From positions 7,653,338 to 7,717,337 of the forward strand of contig OZ023217.1 of assembly GCA_963995525.1 (NCBI GenBank): 64,000 bases of DNA, given 5' to 3'. Source of the DNA: Escarpia spicata. Its lineage: Eukaryota > Annelida > Polychaeta > Sabellida > Siboglinidae. Of the stretch, positions 48,761 through 60,249 are shown in pieces. Numbering within the stretch: position 1 is the stretch's first letter; each line of letters begins with the position of its first letter. Under the pieces are notes generated by a model. The model searched no databases. It worked only from the letters and a program-made list of their open reading frames with translations, and was not told where the DNA came from. The position numbers were made by a program, and so were the translations under genes.

Positions 48761-51600
48761 ATGCCACACTGCTTTACATACGGTTGTAACAATAGTACAG
48801 TGAAGGATAAGGAGCTGTCTTTTTTGTTTCCCTTTGAAACAGCCAGAAGTGAAATAGTGGATTCACAACTGTGGACGGGCTGGTTGGAAGCCTTCGAAAT
48901 ACAACGCACTATGTTCAGATAATTTTGAAGAAACGTGCTTCGAAGGAAATCTATATCGTCAGTTAATGACACAAGATCCGACAAAACGTCGCCGACGTCG
49001 ATGTTTGAAGCCAGGTGCAGTGCCTACGACATCTAGTCACGGACCTCGGCCGTCGAAGCGACACATATTTTCGGTCAAACGCGCCGCCGCCGCTGCGAAA
49101 TCGATCGCAAGAAGGTTAGTACCGAGTTACTTGGTATCCAATTAAAATCTGTTGACATTTGAGATGCAAGATATGCTGGAGCCAAGCCAGAACAGTACCA
49201 GAATGTACTATATTGCACCACAAAGAGTTTAGACTTTAGAAGATAGCCGAATAGCAAAAGTTAACGGCAATCAAGTCGCGTGAGCGATATTACAATTTAC
49301 AGTAACGGATTAACATGGGCTGGAATGATTGTCGTTTATAGCAAAACTTGCTGTATTTTGTGTTAAATGAACAAAAATACGTTCTGCATTCAATAATATT
49401 GCATTAGACATTGTCATATATCGAAATGTTTGGCCTATTATTTATGTCATGATGTTATATAATTGGACTTCGTATATAATTGTGTGACTACTGTTTATGT
49501 GACGAAGAATATAACTATATACTCTATTGTAAAACGTTTAAAATGGCTTCATTTGTATTTAGTAAAATTCCATAATGTTACTCAATTTTAGTTAAGGGGA
49601 TCCAGGTAAGTGTTTTTTTAAGAAAAAAATACAAACTTGTTTGTTTTATGCCAGATTATAATAGCTTATTATGTTTACTGTGAATAGATATAATTTTATA
49701 ACAATTATATACCTTTAAACCACTCTTATCCATGGAATAAGGGTGTCAATATCAAGTAATTTTTATCCATTATGCCATATTTGATGGCCATTTTCTATTA
49801 AAAAAAACATTTAAATTCTGCATTTGGAAGGATATCTCTGGGAGTAATTATGTGATCCGGATATAGTTATCAATGAGCTCACCAGATACACCATGTTTGT
49901 ATTATAAAAATACTGGCATCACTCAATAATCATATATTGTTGAAATATCTTTAATAATATACCATGTGCACACATCTTCACTAACTTGTTTTTTTTTGCA
50001 CACTAACAGCAAAAACAGGTAACAGCTGTTGTGAAAATATCTTGAATTTGGATCAGAAAATATAAATAATTGTAATTTGCATTTCAGCTCGATCACCAAC
50101 ATGATGTGGCACATGGGGAAAGGCATCAACCGCAAGTTTACTGTGAAGGTCCAAGGCAAGGGATGCGAGGACCTCCTTCATTGGATACAGAATGTATCAA
50201 ACCATCTGTGGTGGTGTTGTGCAACATGCAACGGTGACGCACAGTTGCTGAAGTAAGTACCAAACTTGATATGTATTCATTTTATACCTGAGGCATGTCC
50301 AAAGCAACAAGTAACCTTTAGATTTGCAATGAGTAGATGATGAGTAGGGACCACGACCCAAGTAGTGTAAGGTGAATTCCAGTCACCGACTTGAATCCCA
50401 AATACACTAAATTAGCTCCTATGCATAACTAACATTATAATAAGTTTTCGAATTACTGCATTTCATAGGCATCCAGCTCGTTTTTTCAGGATGGCTACTC
50501 AAAAGTACCAGCCAGCATGACTACTACCTTATCAGTAAATGTGTTTATTCAGACTTCCAAAACTGATAATGTAAATGCTGTTTACATGTTATGTGTTAAT
50601 ATGTGGACCACCGACTTATGAATGGGACCAAAAATGTTACATAGTCAAAGTTCCTGATGACCAACTTTTCAGTAGTTTAGTTACTCAGATGTGAGGGGGC
50701 GAATACTCCACAGATGGATAGTGTCCATTCTGTATCACCCTACCTATTCCTTGTAATCAATTGCTGTGTACATTTATGAGTAAAGTTACTTGAGTGTAAT
50801 AAATTACATCTCTGTGTAATAATTACATTCCAGAATGCAATTGTCTGTAATGAAATAAATAAGAGCACTTGTGTCATTATCACCAATTTTATTAAAGAAA
50901 TATAAAATCAAAACATGATATCAAAATACAGTGACTGTATATACAGAAATTAAGAAGAAAAAACAAGTTATAATCAATTATGTGAAGGAATGTGATGATG
51001 GAATACCTTATTTGTAAGGATCAGTATTGGTTTACTAATGTACCAGTATGGTTACCATGATTGGCCATTGTATTGTTACTAAAAACAACCAACACTTTAA
51101 GACAGGAAAAGCACTTTAAAGTTCACTGAATGCTACAGTCATAAGGTAAATAACAGCTGCTTACTAACAACATATAGACTGGTGTTACACCAGTTGTTTG
51201 CAGACATTTTATTAGAATACTGCATGCACTATTCTTCACTGTAGGAATGAAAGCTAGATTGATGCTGTCTGCTCTGGCATGGAACTACCGACCACGTCCC
51301 AGCCCAGACAAACCTGTCGAGACTGGTGTCATGTGGTCCAAAAGACGCAAGCAATGGGTGCTGTATAACAGACCACAGCAGGTGAACCCACATACCCACC
51401 TACAAATGCTCACGGATAGAGTGACAGATGTGTTTATAAAGATATATCACACTGCATGCGATCACAGTCACTGGGGCAGATGTCCCAAAACCAGAGGAGG
51501 ATCTGCTGGCAGCAAGAGTCAGTCAATTTGTAAAGAAACAGTAAATACTGCCACCACCAACCTACACCTTCATAGGTCACATGTACATTGTCTAGTTTAG
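48761..51600 (+). pseudogene. THAP-domain gene remnant (three surviving exons)
   Basis: Exon A (48761-49114) starts MPHCFTYGCNNSTVKDKELS. It carries a C2CH THAP finger, which in family members binds DNA. After a one-base frameshift near 48911 it continues CSDNFEETCFEGNLYRQ and LKPGAVPT, ending at donor AAG|GTTAGT. The expected zinc-ligand His after CSD is Asn. Exon B (50088-50252), in phase with A, encodes WHMGKGIN, HWIQNVSNHLWWCCATC and a strong donor. Exon C (from 51245, acceptor CACTGTAG) encodes ARLMLSALAWNYRPRPS and WSKRRKQWVLYNRPQQ, ending in TAG at 51598-51600. B and C do not join in phase, so at least one exon between them is lost or unseen. B and C resemble the C-terminal regions of large THAP-type gene families in marine invertebrates. 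I call it a pseudogene with moderate confidence. Confidence 0.75.
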
Positions 51601-51793
51601 TTTTCAAGTCCAGCGTGGTATCCCTCATGCTGTCCCCCATCGGGGGCAGGGAACCTTGATCTTATTCCATGGCTGGCGCATGCTGGTAGAACTCTATGTA
51701 CCCTCCGTCCCAGCTTGCCATGGATCCACCAGGTAAACTGTCTGTATGCAGCCCACCTGAGAGACCTGAAATAAATTAGGCTCAAATAAACAT
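51597..51793 (-). CDS. P2X7-tail-like gene, exon 3
   Basis: I start the exon after TTTACAATGTCAG (AG at 51795-51794) because this alone keeps phase with exon 2. A better-looking acceptor, TAATTTATTTCAG ending just before the RSLRWAAY codons, would shift the frame by one base. The exon holds the AYRQF, GKLGRR and LPACA motifs and ends in TAA at 51599-51597. Confidence 0.6.
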
Positions 51794-53705
51794 CTGACAT
51801 TGTAAATAAATGACATATAAAAATCGGTTCTATAATGACACCATTCCTTTATATAAATTGTTTACCATTAAACGTGTGTTCTTCTGGAATAAGGCAAATA
51901 TTGATAATTTTGTACTACAGAACAAATTATGACGGTGCAATAAACATTGTATCTATACGTTATGATAACTTAAGTGGAACCATTATAATTTGTTCTGTAG
52001 TGAGAGAGTATCACTTTATTCTTACAGTAGAATACAATAAAGTGTGAAACGATAATCCAAGTACATGTGTGAATACAGTAAATAACTATGTATAGTAGTA
52101 TATTGTAGCAGGCTTAGGTAAATAATGACCAACGGTTAAGGTAAGTCATATTGAAAATGAACACATTTATGTAGGATTACTTGCTGTTGAGGGGAATTTT
52201 ATTTTGCAATTATTGTCATATTAGGGTGATGGTCATCATATTTAAATTAGTCTTGGGTCAAACCAGTGTGGTTCGTCTTTACATTTAGAAAGGGTGAATG
52301 ACGTTAGCCGGGCTAGTTTAAACAAGCATACGATTGAATTAGTTGTTTTGTTGGTGGTTTTATTCCAAGAGATTTAAAGGAGGTTGTCAGTCTTAGATTT
52401 GTTGGGTTCAGATACATAGCCTCTGCAACCTATTTCAATGCATGTTAATTCTGATTTGATTCCGTTATTGTTTACATCATGGATTAGTGCGACAAGTCCA
52501 CTAGGGTAATTTCCCTGGAAGATTGCTAATAATTTGGGCATCAGGCATGAGATTGCTGATAAAATTTTCTATATATATTTGTTGCTAGTGCTACTATGAT
52601 GTTGTATTGTGTTCATTATTAATACATTTCAATAAATATTTAACAACACATTTCACTGGTCTTGTAACAATGCATGCACATATATACGTACTTGTTTGTT
52701 GGACGGCGTAATTCCCATTCTGCAGCATCACCTGCTCCAAACAAAGAATTCTAAATCCCCTGCTCTTTGTAATGCACAGCAATCCATCTGTAACAAAGAA
52801 TTAAGCTTTTAAATAATAGTTTTACACAAATGTTAAGCAAACATGGATTATTATTCTGAACAAATTTCACAAAGAATGCATCACGATCCTCTAACTGTAT
52901 TCATCCCAGTATTATACCTGGGTCCATAGAAATATCATGCAGATTAAGGAAGGCCGTTTTGAAATGTGTCAATATTTGCACACAAAACGGTGGTCATTTT
53001 CTTTGTCACCAAAACAAATGGGGGCTCTGGCTGAAAAATGTTCAAGGTATATTTTATTCATAAGAGCCAACGTAAACTTTGGGCAGAAAAATTGCAGTAT
53101 GCATAAAGTTAAAAATAATCTACCTGCCATGTGTTTAAAAAGTAGTACTGCCACATATTATATTATCATATTGTTCATTCCTGCTTATTTTCTATCATAG
53201 CTCTGACCTGTACAATTTTGGTTCACATGAATCATGGAACCATTCAACTACATTTTTTTTTAAAGTGAAGGTACAGCCATGGGTGGTATTCGAAAATGGA
53301 CATGTCAAAGTTCAAACACTGAGTCCAGTGGCACTGAGAGTGAGATCTAACTAAGTTAAACGTCAACCAATCCCAAATGTAAGACAAGTGACGTGTCCCG
53401 GCACGAGCGATCATCTCTCGCTGTTCATACGCAGCTCGGAACTTAGGCTCATCGGTGATTTAAACAATAAACTAAACAGATTAATAATTACCTTCACCAA
53501 CAGCGTTGCTGTCGAGTAGCAACCGCCTCCTGGCAGCAGACATATTCAGTTCTTGTTCCTGAACAAGGTCAAGGAGATCGCTGCGGCATTTTCCACACCG
53601 ACACCAGTCAATTTCATCTCGGCATGGTATGCGCCTCGACATTTCGACTACCCGTGGGCCTTCCTGTTCGTGCCCACCGGCACCCGCCTCTGCCGTATCT
53701 TCCAT
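51597..53705 (-). CDS. P2X7 cytoplasmic-tail-like (ballast-like) protein
   Basis: On the - strand, 53705-53492, 52787-52692 and 51793-51597 join to 507 bases, giving 168 residues plus stop, in frame with GT/AG sites. The protein has DWCRCGKC, then LLCITKSRGFRILCLEQVML, then LRWAAYRQFTWWIHGKLGRR, HRVLPACASHGIRSRFPAPDG and a C-terminus. This order (WCxCGxC, CIT..GF..CL, AYRxF..W..G.LGR, LPxC....IR..FP) is that of the zinc-binding cytoplasmic domain of P2X7 receptors. The domain also occurs as free-standing proteins in many invertebrates. No P2X channel part is present. Odd points: the usual Cys-Cys pair after WCxCGxC is absent, and the family's YRFEP motif lies upstream at 53728-53714 but out of frame. 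Exon 3 has two possible acceptors, of which only the upstream one keeps frame. Function is unknown. Confidence 0.72.
51914..52001. repeat. 88-bp hairpin with 17-bp perfect arms
   Basis: ACTACAGAACAAATTAT (51914-51930) is the exact reverse complement of 51985-52001, enclosing a 54-base loop. It lies in the last intron of the P2X7-tail-like gene. It could be a small foldback or MITE remnant. Confidence 0.85.
52692..52787 (-). CDS. P2X7-tail-like gene, exon 2
   Basis: The acceptor TTCTTTGTTACAG precedes 52787 and the donor AA|GTACGT follows 52692. The first two bases complete an Asp codon with exon 1. It encodes DGLLCITKSRGFRILC and LEQVMLQNGNYAVQQT, the middle Cys-containing block of the domain. 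Confidence 0.75.
52800..53480. other. intron 1 of the P2X7-tail-like gene
   Basis: An AT-rich intron of about 700 bases. An 87-codon + strand frame near 52937-53200 shows no recognisable domain. Confidence 0.5.
53492..53705 (-). CDS. P2X7-tail-like gene, exon 1
   Basis: The ATG at 53705 has good context (AACAATGG). The exon encodes an acidic Gly/Glu-rich start and the DWCRCGKC zinc-knuckle-like motif, and ends at donor GAAG|GTAATT. An out-of-frame YRFEP lies 9 to 23 bases upstream of the ATG. A short upstream ATG frame of 23 codons sits at about 53790-53720. Confidence 0.72.
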
Positions 53706-54290
53706 TGTTTTTGTGGTTCAAACCGGTAACCAGCGGCTTCGAAATCGATTTGGTTTTCGTTGTCTTCCGAAGAATTGGAAAGCCATCTTATTTACACAGT
53801 CACAGCGCATGTGCACATAGTTTAATTGGTAAACTTACCATAGCGCCACCTAACGGAGTTGGGAACAAATAGTACACAGAAAAGTTACGACAGTGTGACG
53901 TCACTTTCTTCTAACAATGGCGTAGTCCATAGAAATTCGGTAGTTGCGTGTTCAAAAATGTTTTCCTGGTAAACCGCTGACGTTAAAAATTTGATTGTAG
54001 TTGGAAATTGTTAGTTTGTATTAACTCTTTTAGATGCTTAACACCAAAACGTTGCCTTTTGTTTTCCTTTAACGAAAATTCACGCACTGCTCGTCCGACG
54101 GATGGTAACTATGCGCCCCCAGACAACCCTGGCATACTGACGGACTGCAACGACTGTGGCAACAGGTTCGTCGAGCGGAGCGCAGATGGCGACATACGCG
54201 TCTCGTCGTCCATCGGGAAATGTACACAAATCTACGTGACTTACTGAAGTGAAACATTGCCTAGGCCAAATACAAATACTAACGTACCAT
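53706..54290. other. spacer between the P2X7-tail-like gene and a LINE
   Basis: The first 100 bases are the probable 5' UTR or former N-terminal coding sequence of the - strand gene. The remainder has only short frames without recognisable content. Confidence 0.4.
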
Positions 54291-55890
54291 TACCGTCAAA
54301 TATCCAACTGATGTTTCACATTGAAGCTCCTTGAGAGGCATATTGTGATGCAACTTCGACAGCACGTAGTTGCTAACGATTTGTTTGACGTCTACCAGAG
54401 CGACTATCGTCCTAATCACAGCTGTGAGGCTGCGCTTGCGCGTATACAGAATGATATACTCCATTCGTTGGACAATCGTAAGGGCGTAACAATTGTGCTG
54501 CTTAATTTAAGTGCCGCCTTCGACACTGTTGACCATGGTATGTTTCTCGATCAACTTCACATAATTGGCATACGCGGCAATGCACTTCGTTGGATGCAAC
54601 CATATCTTTATCAACGAACGCCGGCAGTGAAAGTTGGACACGTCACTTCTCGACGTGTCGATCTGCCAGTTGGAGCACCGCGGAATAGTGTGCGCGGATC
54701 TTAGCTATTTACTGTGTGTATTGTTTAAGGCCCAGCAGCGTAGTTGAGCGTCACCAACTATGCTATCACTTGTATGCTGATGACACCCAGCTTTACGTTG
54801 AATTTCCTCTCGCGATCAGCAGGCTCATGCTGTCACTGCCGCTGACAGCATATCACGTTGCAACGCTGATCTGAAGGCGTGGATGTCTGCTTCTCAATGA
54901 GAATAAAGCGGAAGCGATCGTGATTTCTGCATTGAACATCCAACATCTCAGCCTCCAGTGAACACCAACATCGACGTATGTGGCTGCTCCATCACACTTA
55001 AACTCTGTATCCGTGATATTGGTGTTAAGCTCGACTCGATCATTTCAATGGCTACGCAGAAAAGCCGCACTTGTCAAATGGCATATTGTCAACTCCGCAG
55101 CATTGCCCCGATTAGACCATCTGTCTCCACTATTGCTTGTAAAACGATCGTACATGCTCTAGTGATGTCACGCCTTGATTTTGGGACCGCGGTGTTATAC
55201 GGAGTCCCTGATTCTCACCTGCGGAAACTGCAGATGGTGCAGAACTCGGCAGCGCGACTCATAACTGGCACCCGTAAACAAGAACACATCAGTCCTGTTC
55301 TATTCGCTCTTCAATGGCTGCCAGTTCGTCAACGTATTGCACTTAAGCTTCTGTTGTTGGTGTATCGCGCTGTATACCATCTAGCCCCTGTATATCTTAC
55401 AGCGTTAATAACATCACACGCGCCAGCCCGATCATTGAGATCCGCTGACCTTAACTTACTAAGTGTTCCGCGATATAATCTTGAACGTTATGGACGTCGC
55501 TCTTTCTCTGTGGCTGGACCAATATTGTGGACCGCCCTGCCCACTGCAGTGCGCAACGCCACAACCGTTGATGCGTTCAAGGAAATGTTAGACACATCTT
55601 TTTCGAACGGCCTTTGAGGCATTACTTTAAACATCACCGATGCTGCTGCCGCATTTATGCACTGTTTATATATTTATTAACTTGTTAACTGTTTTATCCA
55701 TATTGTATTTGAACTCATTTAATTCGTTTTAACTAAAGCAATATACATATTTCACTTATTTTATAACCGATGCTGCTGAATGACATTTAATGATTATTTA
55801 TTATTAATTTCTTAATTTGTTTTATTTCCTATTGTATCTAGCCTATTTAATTGATTGGTTTTAATGTAATGTAATGTAATGTATATCAAT
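54290..55890 (+). pseudogene. CR1/L2-type LINE fragment (reverse transcriptase to 3' end)
   Basis: The first frame carries YQSDYRPNHSCEAAL, VLLNLSAAFDTVDHGM (a decayed LDLSAAFDTVDH motif) and DLPVGAPRNSVRGS (a decayed GVPQGSVLGP). After a frameshift, HLYADDTQLYVEF holds the catalytic YADD box. Further shifts lead to GVKLDSIISM, then a long open stretch to a stop at 55617. That stretch has MSRLDFGTAVLYGVP, KLQMVQNSAARLITG, LQWLPVRQRIALK and WTALPTAVRNATTVDAFK. It is truncated upstream of the fingers domain. It ends in an AT-rich 3' region with a short (TAATG) repeat at about 55863-55880. It encodes no working enzyme. Confidence 0.9.
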
Positions 55891-56019
55891 TTATCATGAC
55901 CTACATTTTACTTTTGTAGCGCATTTGAGCAAGTATTTTACTCGGATACACGGCGCATAATACATGCTATAATTATTAAATAATTAATAAATGTAAAACT
56001 AGGAACATATTGTCTCCTT
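55891..56019 (-). mobile_element. solo end of the TTAA-flanked MITE family
   Basis: The reverse complement AAAGGAGACAATATGTTCCT ends at 56019 and is followed by TTAA (56020-56023). This matches the right terminal repeat of the element at 45431-45784. The opposite end is not visible, so only about the last 50 bases are supported. Confidence 0.5.
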
Positions 56020-56319
56020 TTAATGCAGCGAACGTCGAAATTATGTTTTGTTCAACCCGCTTCTCGTGGCATCCTGTGCAAATTCGCGTGTTTACATTTC
56101 AGCGCCGACTGGTCGTCGTTTACGTCTTTCTTTCACCGCTCTGTCTATGCGATATTGAGAAGATAGCGTATATAAGCCTGCGTACGCGAGAAGTAAGCTC
56201 AGACGTCATCAAGCTGTCCGATGCGTTTATCCCTCGTATCTCCCCGAGAATGGTTGTTATATGCAAACCTTGTGTAAGCGCAGGCGTATGAAGCAATACA
56301 TACTTCAGTATACATACGT

Positions 56320-56450
56320 AAATGCATGCATGCAAGCATGCATACAAAATACATGCATGCAAGCATGCATACATAGATACATAAACACATGCACACACAC
56401 GCACGTACGTACAAACTGATGCATGCACACACGCCCGCATGCTCGCATGC
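56320..56450 (+). repeat. ATGC/CATA-rich simple repeats
   Basis: Repeated GCATGCATGCAAGCATGCAT (about 56323-56370) followed by ACACACGCACGTACGTAC and CATGCTCGCATGCTC motifs. Confidence 0.85.
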
Positions 56451-56927
56451 TCACTGAAATCAAGTATTAATTACCTCAAACAGAATGAACAAAGGAACCG
56501 TTTTATAAAAAAATATGAAAACAAGATGGTGACAGGCATACAATGTAGTATTGTTTCTGGTTAATGTGTTTGTAGCCAGTTAAGCATACACGTATAGGGG
56601 AATGATTAATGATGTAACTCTATGGCATACACACAAATACTGCGAAAGACAGTTCTTTCGTGAGATTGAATTTCTGTAACTGGCCGTGCGTCCGTAATGG
56701 TGGGATTCGAAACCACCCCAAAAGTGTTCGCAACGTGAACGCAGTAGGCCCTATATTTTATAATTGTAAGACGTACCATTTGACTGTAGGAGATGGTTTA
56801 TGTTTGTACCGCATCGCTAATGTAAACAAGGCCACGATACTTCGTAATTAAGTAGCCTGAGTTCCTTGATGGGCTACAGGGCGCTACCTAACTATAGTGC
56901 CATCTCGACCACCGTCTTACTGTCAGC

Positions 56928-56972
56928 GTGCATGCGTGCGTGCGTGCGTGCGTGCGTGCATGCGTGCGTGCG
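56928..56972 (+). repeat. (TGCG)n microsatellite
   Basis: About ten GCGT units with two CATGC interruptions. Confidence 0.95.
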
Positions 56973-57211
56973 AGACCACCAGCACCCTGTGTACTTATAC
57001 CTGCTGAGTTACCCGGCTTTGCACGGGGAAAAAGAAATTGTTCACATAAAACCACGTCTATGCCAATCGATATCTATAAATTCTATTTTAGGGAGCGCTC
57101 CCACAGTTTTGTGCACTCGAATGTGACCCATCCTCAAATCTTTGAAATCTAACATAAAGTATTGTTTGCATAATTATAAACAGTAAAAAAGACCGAACCC
57201 CCAACCCCTAC

Positions 57212-57266
57212 ACACTACACACACGCGCACGCACACACGCACACACGCACACACGCACACACGCAC
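57212..57266 (+). repeat. (ACACACGC)n microsatellite
   Basis: Six or so units of ACGCACAC. Confidence 0.95.
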
Positions 57267-57269
57267 AGA

Positions 57270-59200
57270 AGACAAAACATGGGACACCTTAATGTGATTA
57301 TTCCTGCCAGAGAGAGGGGTTTTAAGCTAAATATCCGATTCGTGTGATACCACGCGAAACGCATAGACCGTCCGTCCGTCTTGTAACATCTCGTGTCTCT
57401 ATGATATTAGTCATTGCGTATTTTATGGCTTTGTGGTACATTGAATACGTAACCCGTCATTGGAAAAGTGAATTCACCAGCTGTCAATGTACGGTTTAAT
57501 AGTTTTCTTGTTGCTTAAATTGATCGTAATTTTATTTGTTTGCACTCCTTCCACGCCCCACAACACACTATGCAGATGTTGTAACTTTACTTATGTTGTG
57601 CATAACAATATTGTTGTTATTTATGTCTAAGTAGAGAAAGATGGCTTTGCAATGGTATCGAATTTGTTCTTGTGGGAACATTAATTAAATTGTAAGTGCG
57701 AAATTTAGAAAATGTGTTTCGCGGGTATCGCTTATATTTGTTATAATTTGGTACGTGAGGAATAGCTAATAACGTATTTATGTTAACTACATTGCTTTAT
57801 TGAGAATATTTCATGTGTAGTTTGACAGGGAACACATGACGGAACATATTTAACAACATACTTTGATTTATAATTTAGTTTCTGACTTAACCATAAGACA
57901 GTTAACACAGCATGTTCTTAACAGAACCACAGCATACATAGAATAGCTGGTTAAACAAATATATTACTTTGGTGGCTGTGTTGTCGGTTGTGGCTGTATC
58001 AGCAGTGAAGCTGCGTCAGCATTAGCGGTATGAACCTTGAACATTATGATATGTATTGCTGTCCTGTTCGGACATACGTGCTGGAACGTAATTGGCGTAG
58101 CAACACCCAGACGAGCAAGATATGTTTCGCCTGTACATTTCGCCTCAACTTGGAACCATAGCGTGAGCGGTCGTGATACCGGTGAACTGGGGTGGTGTGC
58201 CATGAATTGATGATGCCACAGCTAGCTATGACTGAGATAGAGGATCCACGGACATTCGGACAACCGTCTTGTTGGTCTCTTTTGTAACGACGCGGTCGTA
58301 GAAGGTTCCTTTGCCCCCACAATGCGACCCCTTTCTTCACTGCAGTTTCCGCTAACTCTTTATAGCTCTACCCACACCTCCGCACGACATTTTCCATCGC
58401 CCGCTTCCAGCCATTCCCTTGAGTATTCACCAAAGTTCGCAATGTATCTGTGAAATTCTGTTAGAACAAATCGATCGCAGAGCTCACCTCGATGAGCTTC
58501 ACGTTCTTGGTGTGTTCCCATGCTATTGCACGTCAGTTCTCATCGTTGGTGAAAATTGGCAATATTAACAATACAAACCAGGAATAACGTGTTTGAGAAA
58601 TAAGTAATAAACCGCGAAATACACCGATACTGCATGAAAGAGAATGCATAAACAACATATGCTGCTATAAACCTACACTTTCTGGTGGCATGCATTAATA
58701 AGATGGAGAGTACATTATTTTTTAATGAAAGCACATCTCAATGTTTAGTATTTGCCCAACAACAAAACCACAACAGCTGAACTCACAACTGTGTTAAATG
58801 TCAACACACAGTGAAATAACAACCTGATATGTTGTTTTTAAACAAAACCACGTTTCCAAAGCATAGGATTGTGTTATCCTCATTATATATTACACTTTAG
58901 TGCTTAAACTATGTTAACACATTCCTTCAGGAGGAATATTAAGAAAGACCGATGACACCATATCCGGCATTACCACGCGAAAGGCATAGTTAAGATTGGT
59001 TTATTCTACGCAACACACCATGGACATGCGCTACGTCACGCGTCAATCAAGCGTACGCATTTAACATCGATGTTATATATGTTAGATATATGTATTAGTA
59101 ACAAATCTCTAACATACTGTACATATTACACTTAGTTTAATTTACACGTGATCAAAAAGAAATGCTTCGCACTACAAACCTGGATTCGGTACACCAATTT
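57270..59200. other. non-coding region
   Basis: Mostly AT-rich. On the - strand about 58440-57960 has two overlapping frames of 79 and 98 codons with somewhat gene-like composition (RLGVATPITFQHV, KKGVALWGQRN). They carry stops and shifts and I do not recognise them. They may be a decayed element. Confidence 0.35.
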
Positions 59201-59202
59201 AA

Positions 59203-59204
<2 letters not shown>

Positions 59205-59239
<35 letters not shown>
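59205..59239 (+). repeat. (TA)n microsatellite
   Basis: About 17 TA units. Confidence 0.97.
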
Positions 59240-59242
<3 letters not shown>

Positions 59243-59736
59243 AGTGAGTTATTTGGAATTAAAAGGCTTTCGCGTGGTATCGCATTTTCTGACCATTTTC
59301 ATATATTTTTCTCAGCAAAATTTGAATGGGATTACACATAAATTAATCATGGATACACATTCAGAGTATATTAAGACTTGGACACAATATGTAACATTGG
59401 AATAAAACATGTTTCTTTCTCCGTTTAATGCACACTGAAAGTTGCGTTTTGCGTGGTATCGATTAAATCATATTTAGAGGAAAATAATTCTCAAAAATTA
59501 ATCATTCACGCTAGCGCAACGATTTTTGCACGTTGTCTGCCCATATTTATTATACATCATATGGATTATATCTCCGCAAAGGGGTACTGAAACTGGTACA
59601 ATTAGCAGCGCCCCTGGTGCGCGAGGATGATTTTGTGTATTTCAAAGGGGCGCGTATTGTTTAGACCAAAGTGCGTCGGACTTCGAGAGATTCCTGTTTC
59701 TTGCTTTCGTTTCTAACCTAGAGGGATGCATATATA

Positions 59737-59847
59737 CATACATACATACATACATGCATGCATGCATGCATACATACATACATACATACATACATACATA
59801 CATACATACATACATACATACATACATACATGCATACATACATATAA
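59737..59847 (+). repeat. (CATA)n microsatellite with ATGC block
   Basis: CATA units interrupted by a GCATGCATGCATGCAT block at about 59754-59770. Confidence 0.97.
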
Positions 59848-59905
59848 CACAGTATAGTTACGGTGTTACAAAAGTCAGTCTGAGCGCACATACACACTAA
59901 GAAAT

Positions 59906-60240
59906 TAGGGTGCAACAAGGTTTCAATTACGTAATTGCACCCTAAATGTAAAAAATGGCACCCCACGGGGTGCATATAAGGAGCATCGAGTGTAGGGTGC
60001 AGATTTGCATTAATAACGTGATATAAGAATTCAGGGTGTAATTGGGGTGTTGCTGGGTTCAATTACATAATTGCACCCTAGGGGTGCATACAGACTGTAT
60101 CGACTGTAGGGTGGAGATTTGCACGCTATTCATCACGTGACATAAGAATTTAGAGTGCAACCAGGTTGCAATGAAGGTGCAATTAGGATGCAAAGAAGGA
60201 GGGTGCAGAATCTCAAGGGGTGCAGAACAAAGCACACCGT
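59906..60240 (+). repeat. two-copy palindrome-rich repeat (GGGTGCA motif)
   Basis: The segment AGGGTGCAACAAGGTTTCAA then TTACGTAATTGCACCCTA recurs about 130 bases later as TGGGTTCAATTACATAATTG then CACCCTAGGGGTGCAT. Both are followed by ATCGA(G/C)TGTAGGGTG and AGATTTGCA. Inside, CAATTACGTAATTG is a perfect palindrome and GCACCCC-AC-GGGGTGC a perfect hairpin. A trailing part has many more GGTGCA motifs to about 60240. Confidence 0.75.
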
Positions 60241-60249
60241 GAAGGGGTG

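Noticed and set aside
57960..58440. A - strand gene with frames of 79 and 98 codons
   Set aside because: Overlapping frames with stops and no recognisable domain. Possibly a decayed element but not supportable.
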